Assembly: GCA_946405485.1 (NCBI GenBank) | Contig: CAMJHJ010000010.1 | Span: 1-22,833 of the forward strand | Source of the DNA: an uncultured Bacteroidales bacterium | GTDB lineage: Bacteria; Bacteroidota; Bacteroidia; Bacteroidales; UBA932 | Length of the DNA stretch: 22,833 nt | Reading direction: 5' to 3' | Shown here: positions 14,282-22,053 of the stretch, in pieces | Layout of the letters: the number at the start of each line of letters is the position of its first letter | Position numbering within the stretch: the stretch's first letter is position 1 | Notes under the pieces: generated by a model | Databases searched by the model: none | Told to the model about the DNA's origin: nothing | The model's input: only the letters and a program-made list of their open reading frames with translations | Made by a program: the position numbers and the translations under genes

Positions 14282-16092
14282 TAGTAGTCAAGACCGTCCT
14301 TCCATCCCGGATTCTGCTTCAGGTTGGGATTGAGACTCCTTTCCTTGGTCGGGATGGGATAGAAGTAATCGCGGCTCTCATCGAAGACGTGCGCAATGTT
14401 CTTGTGGTGATCGAGATAGCCGGATTCGCCCTCGCTGAGGATCACGCCCGTATCCGATCCGATCTCGATATTGACGAGGTCGTTCGTCGCAGGCTTGGAG
14501 CCGACGTAAAGCCGGATATCGGGCTTCCCGTCACCGGTAAGGTCATACTCACCCGGACCGGGGAAATAGACTCCGTGGAAGGTCTGGCTGATGCAGTCTC
14601 CTTCGCGCCAGCGGACCAGGTCGGCAAGGCGGAAGCCTTCCTGGCAGAGCTCGACACCGCGTTCGCGGCGGATTTCCAGGATCACGCCCTTGTTGGCGCC
14701 GGATACGTTCTTGTAGCCGTATTCGGCCGAGCAAAGATACCAGTCGGGGTTAGCGTTTGCCGCTTCCAGATCGAGATGCGGCATACCGACGCGGTCGCGC
14801 AGCAGGTTGACAGAGCGGTCAAGGTCACTCTGGGTCAAGGTGCCCAGTTCAGCCAATGCCTCCGCATAGTTGAGATAGACTTCTCCGAGGCGGAAGACCG
14901 GCATGTCGTTGAAGGACATGTCGACACGGCCCACGCCGGGCAGGGTGGCGTCCATGACGAACTTGGCCACCTGATATCCTGTCACGCTGCAGCCAAAATC
15001 CGGAGCGGCGACCTCCGTCGTACCAAGACGGATATAGCCCGGCGACACGCAGACCATCGCAAGGCGCGGGTCGCGGCCCGTCAACTCATCGACGAACTGC
15101 ATCGTCTGCCAGCCTTCCCGGTCCGTGAAACGGGAACCGTCAGCCATCAGGAAACTGTCCACGAATTTCTTCGTGAGGCCAGGACAACCTTGGGTCGGCA
15201 TCGTAGCGTAAGCGGTGCAGTTGTTGAAGATCGCCAGGGACTGGTCATTCTTGATCGCCAGGATGTACTCGCCGGCGTCCGCATTGGGCTGGGCGAAAAG
15301 CATCCGGTAGTCGGAAGCCAGTTTATAGGGCCCTTCGAGCATGATGCGTCCGGCGGCATCAGCAGCCTGCTGCAGATACCAGGAAGCGTCCTTGGCATCA
15401 GCGGGCAGCGGTTCGACATACATCCCGGGATGCGAAGACGGATCATGGTATTTGCGGAAGGTGCCTTCGAAGAGGCAGACGCGCGCCTTCAGGGCCAGGG
15501 CCGTCCATTTGTTGAGCCGATAGGTGCTCACCGACGCAGGCAGGTTCTCGATGGCATAGTCGAGGTCCTCGATCATATGCTGCATCACAAGCTCGCGGGA
15601 GTCGCGGGCCGCATAGAGCGTCTCGGTGTCGGTGTTGTCCACCTCGTGGTCGATCCACGGCACATCGCCGAAGCGTTTGACCTTCTCAAAGTAGAAGTAT
15701 GCACGGAAGAAGCGGGTCAGCGCCGTATACTTGATGACAGCAGCCTCGTCGTCGCATTTGTCGATGTTACCCAGCAAGGTGTTCATCTTGCGCAGGTCAC
15801 CCCAGCTCCAGCCACCGCCGGAAATCGGCACGGTGCGGTCGTTGCCGCCGCGCAGGAAAGCGGCGAGATTGAGGTTGAGGTAATGGTCGCTCTGTTCCGT
15901 GAACGGTTCCTTGGGCAACAGGTTGTTGTAGAACGTATTGGAGAACAGCTGGAGATCGGTCTCCGTGCGGAAATAGTTTTCAGGGGAAATCGTGGAGAGC
16001 GGTGTGCGGTCGAGGTACTCCTCAACTTTGATGTCACAGGCCGTCAGGCCCAGAGCAACCGCGATGAAAGGGATCAGAAAATATCTTTTCAT
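14281..16092 (-). CDS. susD: SusD/RagB-family outer-membrane lipoprotein
   Basis: A 603-residue SusD-like protein, the ligand-capturing lid over the SusC channel at the cell surface. The signal MKRYFLIPFIAVALGLTAC gives lipidated Cys19, followed by acidic residues (DIKVEEYLD) as in surface-exported Bacteroidota lipoproteins. The N-terminal half has the helical TPR-like part, including RFFRAYFYFEKVKRFGDVPW. The C-terminal half has the family motif EIRRERGVELCQEGFRLADL. The stop overlaps the BACON lipoprotein's start by one base. Upstream, between the susC stop and this start, lies a full Shine-Dalgarno sequence (AAAGGAGG at 16108-16101, 8-base spacer), which is uncommon in this phylum. The ligand cannot be predicted from the sequence alone. 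Confidence 0.97.
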   Translation of the reverse strand: MKRYFLIPFIAVALGLTACDIKVEEYLDRTPLSTISPENYFRTETDLQLFSNTFYNNLLPKEPFTEQSDHYLNLNLAAFLRGGNDRTVPISGGGWSWGDLRKMNTLLGNIDKCDDEAAVIKYTALTRFFRAYFYFEKVKRFGDVPWIDHEVDNTDTETLYAARDSRELVMQHMIEDLDYAIENLPASVSTYRLNKWTALALKARVCLFEGTFRKYHDPSSHPGMYVEPLPADAKDASWYLQQAADAAGRIMLEGPYKLASDYRMLFAQPNADAGEYILAIKNDQSLAIFNNCTAYATMPTQGCPGLTKKFVDSFLMADGSRFTDREGWQTMQFVDELTGRDPRLAMVCVSPGYIRLGTTEVAAPDFGCSVTGYQVAKFVMDATLPGVGRVDMSFNDMPVFRLGEVYLNYAEALAELGTLTQSDLDRSVNLLRDRVGMPHLDLEAANANPDWYLCSAEYGYKNVSGANKGVILEIRRERGVELCQEGFRLADLVRWREGDCISQTFHGVYFPGPGEYDLTGDGKPDIRLYVGSKPATNDLVNIEIGSDTGVILSEGESGYLDHHKNIAHVFDESRDYFYPIPTKERSLNPNLKQNPGWKDGLDY

Positions 16093-16100
16093 AATGCGTT

Positions 16101-16108
16101 CCTCCTTT
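16101..16108 (-). promoter_or_regulatory. Perfect Shine-Dalgarno site of susD
   Basis: Minus-strand AAAGGAGG, a full complement to the 16S rRNA anti-SD, is placed 8 bases before the susD ATG. None of the other starts checked in this window has a comparable site, and such sites are depleted in Bacteroidota. It may raise SusD output relative to SusC from one transcript (inference). Confidence 0.7.
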
Positions 16109-16110
16109 GA

Positions 16111-19100
16111 TTAAAACGTGACGTCGATGCCGAACATCAGTGTGCGCTGCCAAGGATAGCTGATGTGGTCCTGGGCGGCTGCACTACCGCTGTCACGGGT
16201 ATAGGCTGATTCGGGATCCAGATACCGGGTGTTGGCCTTCAGCGGAGACCAGTAAGCCAGGTTCTCACCGGAGAAATAGAGGCGCACCTTGTCGATGCCG
16301 ACCTTACGCGTCGCGACCGAGGGCAGGGTATAACCGACCGTCAGGTTCTTGAAACGCAGGTAGCGGATGTTCTGCAGGTAACGGGTGTTGACCCGGGCCA
16401 GTTCACCGCCGGTGGCGGAATAGGAGCGCGGGCGCGGGAAGTAGGCATCCGGATTCTCCTCGGACCAGCAGCGCTGGATGAAGTCGCGCTGCAGGAAGGA
16501 GACGTAGGAATAGCTGTAGGGGCCCCAGAACATGTAGTTCATGCCGGCGGGATACCAATAATGGTTACCCGTACCCTGGAAGAAGGCGGATACGTCGAAG
16601 CCCAGCCAGTCAAAGCCGAATGTAAAACCATACTGGAGGCTCGGCAGGGCATTTCCGATGATCTTGCGGTCACCCGGGCTGTCCACGGTATTGGCACCGG
16701 TGCTGAGGGTATTGACCGTCTCACCTTTTCCGTCGTTGTCCAGGTCTACGAAGCGCAGGTCGCCGGCCCTGAATCCGCCGGTCATACGCCCGTTGATCAT
16801 CGAGCAGTCGAGGACGTTGGTCGTGTAATCCTTCGCCTCTTCATCGGTCTTGAACAGACCGTCGACCACGTAGCCCCAGATCTCACCGTAGCGCATGCCC
16901 TCATAGTAGCTCATCGCCAAGGACTTGGTCGGGTTGTCGAAGCGGGTGATGATGGTCCGGAAGTCGCTCAGGTTGCCCCTCAGGTGATAACCGAAGGGAT
17001 GACCTGCCAGTGTGAACTGGTCGCGCCAGCCCAGGGACAGTTCGTAACCTTCGGTCTTCAGGTCCGCCGCATTGGTCTTGGGCGAATCGGCACCATAGAC
17101 AGCAGGAAGGTCGGGACCTGTCGTGAGCATGTTGAGGGTATTACGGCGATAGACTTCACCCGTGAAGGTCAGCCGGTTGTTGAACATGCCCAGATCGAGA
17201 CCGATGTTGTACTGTTCGGCCGTCTCCCAGGTCAGGGCAGCATCCACGGGATTGCTCAGTGTCGCATATTTGGACATCGTGGAGCTTTCTCCGAAACTGT
17301 AACCGGCGAAATCATTGATGCTGATCGTACGCAGGTAAGCGAAGTAGTTCTGGGCGCCGGAAGAGGTACGCACTACCTGGTTGCCCAGATTACCATAAGA
17401 TGCACGTAACTTGAGGTTGTCGATGGTCCCGCGCAGCGGCTGGAAGAAAGGCTCCTCACTGATGCGCCAGCCAACGGACGCCGAAGGGAAGAATCCCCAG
17501 CGATGACCCCGCTGGAAACGGGAAGTACCATCATAACGGCCGGACAGTTCAAGGAGGTAGCGTCCCTTGAAGTCATAGTTCAGACGGCCGAAGAAGCCCA
17601 TGATGGCATACTGGTTCTGGCCGCCGGACACTTCCATGATGGTAGCTCCCTGTGCGTCGGGACCGACGAGGTCCAGGTCAAGCAAGGTTTCGCTGAGCAG
17701 ATTCTGGCCGCTGCCGGTCAGGTTCTTGCTGCGCCAGTATTCCATGTTCATACCCGCCGTAGCGGAGAAGTGATGGGCATCGGCCCAGGTATGCTCATAA
17801 TTACCGAAGAAGTTGGCCGAGTGCCGCTGGTAAGTATTGACCGTCTGTGAGAGTTCATCCAGGCCTGCGCCGATCGTGTACTCCTCGATTTCAGCTCCGG
17901 GATAACGGCGGAAATCGATATGGTTGGAACGGTGATAGTCGCGGTTCTGGTAGAGACGGTAGGTATAATTGGCCGTCAGGACCAGGTCCTGGAAGGGCGT
18001 GACCTTGAGTTCGGTCGTGTTGGAGAAATCGCTGCGGACCTGCTGGTTCGTGTGCTTTCCGTTGCCGAACACGATGTGGCGGCCGTTCGCGACGTTGTAA
18101 TTGCCTGAAATCATCGGCGTACCATACACCCAGCTGCCGTCCGGGTTCTTCAGCGGATAAGAAGCCAGGGCGTGGCGGGCGGCATAGGCGAAGGAATCCT
18201 GGATGGAACTTCCGCCCGGGTAGTCATACGTCGAGCTGAAGAACGCCGTGTTGTTCGAAAGCCGCATATACTTGTTGAGGGCGGCGTCGATCTTCGCGCG
18301 CAGATTGTATTTCCGGAATACGTCCGGAGTGAGCTTGATGACACCGACCTGCTTGTCGTAACCGGCAGAGAAGTAATACTTCACTTCCTTGTTGCCGCCG
18401 GTGACGGAGACGTTGTGCTGCTGGACGGGATGGCGGTCGTTGTAAAGCTCATGATACCAGTCCGTGTTCGCATAATAGACCCACTGCTTGCGGCCGTTGC
18501 GCACTTCCTCGACGACCCAGGGACGGGACGGATCCTCCACCTTGTCATTGACACGGGCGAGGAGTTCGGCCATGTCGTGGTCATTGTAGGTGGTATACTT
18601 CTTACCGGCATCTGCCATCCAGAACTTATCCACCGTATAGACAGACCAGTAACCGCGGGTCTCGAAATCGGTCGAGACGGTCGGCTCTTCCCAGCCCCAG
18701 CGCCCGCTGTAACGGACCGTAGCCTTGCCGCCTTTTTCGGAACCGGACTTCGTCGTGATCAGGATGACGCCATAGGCGGCGCGCGCACCGTAGATCGCGG
18801 CCGCGGAAGCATCCTTGATGACGGAAATGTTGGCCACGTCGTTGGGATTGACGCGGGAGATATCCTCCTCAACCCCGTCGATGAGAACAAGCGGGTCGGC
18901 CGAGTTGATCGAAGTGATACCACGGATGTTGAGACTTCCCGAAGAGCCCGGGTTACCGGCCGAAGTCGTGATGTTGAGACCGGCGACGGCACCTTGGAGC
19001 ATATTGTTCAGGTTGTGTGCCGTACGGTCTTCCAATTCCTTGCTTTCGACGACGGCGACGGCACCGGTAAGGTTGACCTTCTTTTGGGTGCCGTAACCGA

Positions 19101-19431
19101 TGACGACCGTCTCATCGAGGACCATCTTGTCTTCCTCGAGCACAACGGTGACCTGGTTCTGCGTAGCGGGTACCGTGACAGTCGCGCCGTTGTAGCCAAG
19201 GCAGGAAATCTCCAGCGTAACGGTTCCGGCAGGCACTTTCATACTGAACGCGCCGTCCAGGTCAGTCACATCGCCGGAAGTCGTCCCTGAAAGGAGCACG
19301 GCGGCTCCGATAAGGGGCTCTCCGCCCGGGTCGAGCACGCGACCCGACACTTCCCGGGTCTGGGCGGCCAGGGACAATGAGAATCCCAGGGCCAGGACCA
19401 GGAAGGCGAAAACGTGTTTGAGATAACGCAT
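16111..19431 (-). CDS. susC: SusC/RagA-family TonB-dependent outer-membrane transporter
   Basis: A 1106-residue TonB-dependent transporter. A signal peptide (about 1-23, ending SLAAQ) is followed by a CarboxypepD_reg-like domain at about 28-104 (VSGRVLDPGGEPLIGAAVLL). Next come the TonB-box region ETVVIGYGTQKK and the plug domain at about 112-230, with the SusC signatures LNIRGITSINSADPLVLIDG and ISVIKDASAAAIYGARAA. A long beta-barrel ends in the aromatic GIDVTF. There is no N-terminal STN domain, so it is not built to signal to an anti-sigma factor. It imports the ligand captured by SusD, powered by TonB. It starts 35 bases after the phosphoesterase gene with no terminator between them, so the two are probably co-transcribed. 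susD follows after 18 bases. Confidence 0.97.
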   Translation of the reverse strand: MRYLKHVFAFLVLALGFSLSLAAQTREVSGRVLDPGGEPLIGAAVLLSGTTSGDVTDLDGAFSMKVPAGTVTLEISCLGYNGATVTVPATQNQVTVVLEEDKMVLDETVVIGYGTQKKVNLTGAVAVVESKELEDRTAHNLNNMLQGAVAGLNITTSAGNPGSSGSLNIRGITSINSADPLVLIDGVEEDISRVNPNDVANISVIKDASAAAIYGARAAYGVILITTKSGSEKGGKATVRYSGRWGWEEPTVSTDFETRGYWSVYTVDKFWMADAGKKYTTYNDHDMAELLARVNDKVEDPSRPWVVEEVRNGRKQWVYYANTDWYHELYNDRHPVQQHNVSVTGGNKEVKYYFSAGYDKQVGVIKLTPDVFRKYNLRAKIDAALNKYMRLSNNTAFFSSTYDYPGGSSIQDSFAYAARHALASYPLKNPDGSWVYGTPMISGNYNVANGRHIVFGNGKHTNQQVRSDFSNTTELKVTPFQDLVLTANYTYRLYQNRDYHRSNHIDFRRYPGAEIEEYTIGAGLDELSQTVNTYQRHSANFFGNYEHTWADAHHFSATAGMNMEYWRSKNLTGSGQNLLSETLLDLDLVGPDAQGATIMEVSGGQNQYAIMGFFGRLNYDFKGRYLLELSGRYDGTSRFQRGHRWGFFPSASVGWRISEEPFFQPLRGTIDNLKLRASYGNLGNQVVRTSSGAQNYFAYLRTISINDFAGYSFGESSTMSKYATLSNPVDAALTWETAEQYNIGLDLGMFNNRLTFTGEVYRRNTLNMLTTGPDLPAVYGADSPKTNAADLKTEGYELSLGWRDQFTLAGHPFGYHLRGNLSDFRTIITRFDNPTKSLAMSYYEGMRYGEIWGYVVDGLFKTDEEAKDYTTNVLDCSMINGRMTGGFRAGDLRFVDLDNDGKGETVNTLSTGANTVDSPGDRKIIGNALPSLQYGFTFGFDWLGFDVSAFFQGTGNHYWYPAGMNYMFWGPYSYSYVSFLQRDFIQRCWSEENPDAYFPRPRSYSATGGELARVNTRYLQNIRYLRFKNLTVGYTLPSVATRKVGIDKVRLYFSGENLAYWSPLKANTRYLDPESAYTRDSGSAAAQDHISYPWQRTLMFGIDVTF

Positions 19432-19466
19432 GATTACATTGTTATTGGTTAATAGTATGTGATAGA

Positions 19467-21458
19467 TTATCGCTTATAGCTGTCTGTAGAGAACTCCTTC
19501 GGCCGCTTCATCGACTCCGTGGATACATTGCCGAAACGGTCCGTGACCTTGATCTCGAGGGTACTGGTCGCGGAAGAGGCCTTGACGCGGAACATATGGG
19601 TGTTGGTGCCGGTCTCGAAATTAATCCCGCCACCATCGGACAAAGAGACATTGGAATCCAGCCTCTTGGCCGTATAGGCGATGATGTGGAGCGGGTCATA
19701 CTCGGCAGTGAGTTGCGAAACCGTCAAAGGAGCACCGTTCTCCGTGACCTCGATCTTCCACGAGGGGTCGTAATTCCAAATATTGAGATAGACATAATTG
19801 TCTCCGCTGACGGAAGACCAGGAAGACGTGTATCGGGAGAGGGCTTCCTTGTGTGCGGCGTTCCCTCTCTGGACATATTTGTCCGCCGTAATCTCTATCC
19901 GGTTACGGTCATAAGAGCGGAACTGGTAAGAGGCATCATAGCCCGTGGCCTTGTACACCCACTTTAATGAGGTGCCGTTGATGTCCACGACCGTGTAGCC
20001 TCCGGGAGCCCCGTCCGTGCTGATGTGTACGCCGGGGGTAAGATGCGCGCTCCACCACCAGGTGGCGCAGACCGCGCCTGCATTGTGCTCGAAAATGTGG
20101 TGGCTGGACATGCGGTCCACATTATAAACCTTGTGCGTATGGCCGGTGAAGACCTGCACCTGGTCGAAGCCGGCGAAGGTCGACTCAAACTGGGCGGCGG
20201 GTGACAGGCTGTAACCGCCGGCGGCGGTATAGAGAGGCGCATGCATCGTCACGACGACCGGCGTGGATTTCGGTACAAGGGCGAGATCTTTCTTGAGCCA
20301 CTCGAACTGTTCGCTGACCAGCGTGCAATTGTAGGTGCGGGTGTAAGCGCCGTCCGTACGGCCGGAGGCGGGCGTCGAATTGGTACACTCGATGTCATCC
20401 AGCACGACATAGTGGACCTTCCCGATATTGAAGGAATAATAGGTCGGCGCAACCATCTTCTTGTATTCGGTGACGGTGTCGAAATCCCCCATGGAGTACA
20501 TGCTGTGGTCATGGTTTCCGATGGTATGGAAGATCTGGATTCCCTTGATGGCATTGGCGTCCGCAAGGTATTCGGCAAAACCATACTTGTTGTCCTTCCA
20601 ATACAAATCCCAGGTCATGTCGCCCAACGTCAAGGCATAAATCTTGTCGCCAGCATGTGCGGCAGTGTACGTATTGACATCCTTGACGAATTCGTTGAAC
20701 TGCTTGTTGTCTTCGTTGCGGTTGGCCAGATGGATGTCGCCGAAGACAAGCATCGTGTGCCTGTCCTGACCGGAAACCTTCTTCAAAGAGAAATCGATGC
20801 GCTCGACAACGGTCGAGGCTTTGGCTGTCTGCTTATACAGCAACGGCCGGACACCGTCGGAAGGAGCCTCATATCCGGAAGGCAGGGAGACGAACACATA
20901 GCCATGTTTCTTTTTGGATGAAAGCTGATAGACGCCCTTCGCGTCGGTCTTCACGACCTCGAATCCATCCGAAACCGCCACCCCGGCCAGCGGGGCGCCG
21001 TCACAGGCCACCAGGCCATACACCGTACTTCCGGAAGCCGGCTCGACGCCGTCGCCGGGAATCACGACGCTGACCGTCATCGTTCCCTTGACCACTTCCT
21101 CAGATCCGCGGCGGAGGGATACCGTATAGGGGCCGTCCATCAGAAATCCATTCCACAAGTCCTTGATCGATATGGTAAATTTCGTGACGGAAGTCTCTAG
21201 AATGGGGCAGGTCCTCTTATCGCCGCCGGAGGCAAGCACGATCTGGTCACTCGCGAGCGGCGCCTTTTGGAACTGCACCCGGAAATCCATTGTCTGCGTC
21301 CCTTTCTCCAACGAAATACTTGCCGGAACGGCGAATTCCACATCTTTCAAGGAAGCCTGGGGTTCCTCTCCGGCCGGTGTCTTGCAAGTCGTTACCGCGC
21401 AAGAGATGAAAACGATCAGGAAAGGAATCAGAATCTTCAGGTTTTTCATCAGTCTCAT
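19467..21458 (-). CDS. Calcineurin-like phosphoesterase lipoprotein (MetallophosN-Metallophos-MetallophosC)
   Basis: A 663-residue secreted phosphoesterase. The N-terminus (MKNLKILIPFLIVFISC after two extra residues and a Met) is a signal peptide with possible lipidation at one of two cysteines. An unclassified beta-rich region of about 100 residues follows. A MetallophosN-like domain lies near 145-195 (GLVACDGAPLAGVAVSDGFE), then the catalytic domain with GDIH at 240-243, GDMTWD, GNHDH at 314-318, MHAPLY and GHTHK from 439. These are the five metal-binding blocks of the calcineurin fold. The C-terminal 200 residues fit the MetallophosC domain. It probably removes phosphate or cleaves a phosphodiester on the cell surface or in the periplasm; the substrate is unknown. 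It is the first gene of the Sus-like operon. The start may be the ATG at 21458 or 21449. Confidence 0.94.
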   Translation of the reverse strand: MRLMKNLKILIPFLIVFISCAVTTCKTPAGEEPQASLKDVEFAVPASISLEKGTQTMDFRVQFQKAPLASDQIVLASGGDKRTCPILETSVTKFTISIKDLWNGFLMDGPYTVSLRRGSEEVVKGTMTVSVVIPGDGVEPASGSTVYGLVACDGAPLAGVAVSDGFEVVKTDAKGVYQLSSKKKHGYVFVSLPSGYEAPSDGVRPLLYKQTAKASTVVERIDFSLKKVSGQDRHTMLVFGDIHLANRNEDNKQFNEFVKDVNTYTAAHAGDKIYALTLGDMTWDLYWKDNKYGFAEYLADANAIKGIQIFHTIGNHDHSMYSMGDFDTVTEYKKMVAPTYYSFNIGKVHYVVLDDIECTNSTPASGRTDGAYTRTYNCTLVSEQFEWLKKDLALVPKSTPVVVTMHAPLYTAAGGYSLSPAAQFESTFAGFDQVQVFTGHTHKVYNVDRMSSHHIFEHNAGAVCATWWWSAHLTPGVHISTDGAPGGYTVVDINGTSLKWVYKATGYDASYQFRSYDRNRIEITADKYVQRGNAAHKEALSRYTSSWSSVSGDNYVYLNIWNYDPSWKIEVTENGAPLTVSQLTAEYDPLHIIAYTAKRLDSNVSLSDGGGINFETGTNTHMFRVKASSATSTLEIKVTDRFGNVSTESMKRPKEFSTDSYKR

Positions 21459-21485
21459 TTCTGCATATATTCATTCAAGATAGTA

Positions 21486-21493
21486 TAAAGGTA
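21486..21493 (-). promoter_or_regulatory. Candidate -7 box of the Sus-like operon
   Basis: Minus-strand TACCTTTA matches seven of the defined positions of TAnnTTTG except the last, and lies 27 bases before the ATG at 21458. The -33 box is not recognisable, which is common for promoters needing an activator or alternative sigma factor. Confidence 0.4.
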
Positions 21494-21533
21494 CCATTCT
21501 TTTTTGAAATGTAGGCAGTTTTTCATTTTTTCT

Positions 21534-21542
21534 TATATTTGC
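21534..21542 (+). promoter_or_regulatory. -7 box of the small outer-membrane protein gene
   Basis: TATATTTGC fits the Bacteroidota -7 consensus and lies 32 bases before the ATG at 21575. It is divergent from the Sus-like operon's candidate box across a 116-base A/T-rich gap. No clear -33 box is seen. Confidence 0.6.
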
Positions 21543-21574
21543 AATAAGAACGTGAAACCAAAAACATTCTAAAA

Positions 21575-22000
21575 ATGAAAAAAGTTATCGCCATCGCAGT
21601 TGCGGTCCTTTGCTTCGCAACTGTCGCCTCCGCCCAGCCGAAGGCCCTCGGTATCCGTGCCACCTATGGTGCCGAACTTTCCTATCAGCACAATGCCGGT
21701 CCCGGCTTCTTCGAGTTTGACGCCGGTCTGTTCGACAAATTTGTGGATCTGACCGCCATCTACGACTTCAACATCGCCCCCATCGGACCCCTCAATTTCT
21801 ATGCGGGTCCCGGCGTTTTCGTTGCCACATGGCCTGGAGAGAATGTCCTGCACGCCGGCCTTGTCGGACAGGTAGGCTTGGAGTATACCTTCAACTTCCC
21901 GCTCCAGATCTCCCTTGACTGGCGTCCTTGGTTCAACTTCGTGGACGGTTTCCACGGATATTACACCGGCGCGGCCCTCGGCCTCCGCTACGCATTCTAA
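21575..22000 (+). CDS. Small predicted outer-membrane beta-barrel protein
   Basis: A 141-residue secreted protein. MKKVIAIAVAVLCFATVASA is a clear signal peptide cleaved before QPKAL, with no lipobox. The mature 121 residues alternate polar and hydrophobic or aromatic residues in strand-length blocks (LGIRATYGAELSYQ, LNFYAGPGVFVATW, HAGLVGQVGLEYTF, QISLDWRPWFNFV) and end GLRYAF, with the terminal Phe needed for outer-membrane insertion. This suits a small porin-like barrel of about eight short strands, although the mature length is near the lower limit. The exact family is not recognised. It is monocistronic, with its own -7 box and a strong terminator. Confidence 0.85.
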   Translation: MKKVIAIAVAVLCFATVASAQPKALGIRATYGAELSYQHNAGPGFFEFDAGLFDKFVDLTAIYDFNIAPIGPLNFYAGPGVFVATWPGENVLHAGLVGQVGLEYTFNFPLQISLDWRPWFNFVDGFHGYYTGAALGLRYAF

Positions 22001-22022
22001 TCTGAATCGTCTGGAAAATGTC

Positions 22023-22053
22023 AGGCCGGTCCCGATGGGGCCGGCCTTATTTT
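22023..22053 (+). terminator. Intrinsic terminator after the outer-membrane protein gene
   Basis: AGGCCGGTCCC (22023-22033) pairs with GGGGCCGGCCT (22037-22047) over 11 pairs, with one G-T wobble and loop GAT, followed by the T-rich TATTTTA. On the minus strand the following bases are poorer in T, so it serves the plus-strand gene best and perhaps also the convergent symporter gene. Confidence 0.85.

Noticed and set aside
10937..14284. A 1115-codon open frame on the plus strand, opposite nearly the whole BACON lipoprotein gene
   Set aside because: Its codons lie in exact register opposite the sense codons, so stops would require TTA, CTA or TCA in the real gene, which are rare at this GC content. 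The translation is low-complexity and has no domain or signal peptide. The sense frame has a lipobox and domains.
14389..16110. A 573-codon plus-strand frame opposite susD
   Set aside because: Same register effect; the minus-strand SusD has a signal peptide and family motifs.
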